64,000 nt of DNA from Rhodospirillaceae bacterium (GTDB lineage: Bacteria; Pseudomonadota; Alphaproteobacteria; Rhodospirillales; Rhodospirillaceae): positions 31,921-95,920 of the forward strand of contig JAQWQC010000020.1 of the NCBI GenBank assembly GCA_029245025.1, read 5' to 3'. This document shows, piece by piece, positions 63,702 to 64,000 of the stretch; position 1 is the stretch's first letter, and each line of letters begins with the position of its first letter. The notes beneath the pieces are model-generated. The model did not search any database and was not told the DNA's origin. It worked only from the letters and a program-made list of their open reading frames with translations. Made by a program: the position numbers and the translations under genes.

Positions 63702-64000
63702 GTGGCAGCAAGTCGGATGTTATCCCACCCAGTAAATTGTTTAGGCTTCCCAATCACCTTTGACGGTAAGTCGGTCTGTTTCGTCATAGATAATGAATTG
63801 TATACTGCGGAACCAGGATTTCAGAACGAACCATACGAGAAAAACTCATCGATTTCGCCAAATGCGCTGAAAATTCTAATCACCGACCCCACCTGTTTTG
63901 ACGATGAGTATCCCAAAAAGACCCACTGGGGACACCCTCCCGTCGGCCGGGTCGTTGAGATTGCAACTGCCGTTAAAGTTAAAGCGCTGCATCTGTTCCA
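63702..64000 (+). pseudogene. C-terminal part of a metallo-beta-lactamase-fold protein, running off the window
   Basis: In a frame open from 63570, the text from about 63702 reads SRMLSHPVNCLGFPITFDG, SVCFVIDNELY, LKILITDPTCFDDEY and THWGHPPVGRVVEIA, which match the latter half of MBL-fold phosphodiesterases and hydrolases. The first half, with HxHxDH, is absent upstream, where a receiver fragment in another frame is found. It is probably the decayed remainder of a receiver/MBL fusion or two adjacent genes; a start at GTG 63702 or ATG 63717 as a short gene cannot be excluded. Confidence 0.45.

Overview
The window reads as a chromosomal segment of a Gram-negative proteobacterium, probably a free-living marine or aquatic alphaproteobacterium. 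The grounds are a TonB-dependent receptor, TAT- and lipobox-bearing secreted proteins, a TRAP transporter, a PhoR-type kinase, class Ia NrdAB without an ATP cone, and a cobalt-type nitrile hydratase. This assignment is inference from gene content; no rRNA, tRNA, insertion sequence, integrase or CRISPR array was seen.

Layout. (1) 1-9.7 kb is visibly more AT-rich and holds a surface-glycan or small-molecule modification cluster: the tail of a GH43-like propeller protein, three methyltransferases, an ATP-grasp ligase, a 696-aa orphan, an amidohydrolase-fold protein, a formyltransferase-fold protein and an OGT-like glycosyltransferase. (2) 9.8-36.7 kb is the most unusual part. It carries three paralogous copies of a four-gene cassette: a six-cysteine secreted protein of unknown family, a DUF1587/1595/1592/1588/1585 lipoprotein with one CxxCH site, a TAT-exported DUF1552 protein, and a secreted protein with Yx(FWY)xxD-type repeats. 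Copy A is at 10.5-15.9 kb (+), B at 24.1-29.6 kb (-) and C at 30.5-35.8 kb (+). CHRD-domain genes sit beside A and between B and C, and a third lies at 21.8 kb. Between and around the copies are two secreted bicupins, two small cupins, a secreted beta-propeller, a racemase/decarboxylase-fold protein lacking both family cysteines, an MFS carrier, a tri-haem cytochrome c and a HiPIP. (3) 36.8-46.7 kb carries a DASS anion transporter, an alpha/beta hydrolase, an orphan PhoR-like kinase, a TonB receptor, a PQQ dehydrogenase, an amidohydrolase and a SnoaL-like protein. (4) 47-53 kb holds galE, a periplasmic glycerophosphodiesterase and nrdA-nrdB preceded by two candidate NrdR boxes 32 bp apart. (5) 53.3-55.8 kb holds a Wzx-like flippase and a nucleotidyltransferase. 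(6) 55.9-58.2 kb is a nitrile hydratase operon, alpha - beta - second beta - accessory. (7) 58.5-61.5 kb is a DctPQM TRAP transporter whose dctP start codon lies in a strong predicted hairpin. (8) 62-63.4 kb is a BBE-like flavoprotein, followed by what looks like the wreck of a receiver/metallo-beta-lactamase gene at the edge.

Working picture (inference): the 10-46 kb region encodes an envelope system for taking up and oxidising one or more related compounds. Outer-membrane entry would be through the TonB receptor. Oxidation would be by PQQ and haem proteins, electrons would leave through the tri-haem cytochrome c and HiPIP, and the MFS, DASS and TRAP carriers would complete uptake. The triplicated cassette would be its core. 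No substrate can be named from sequence alone.
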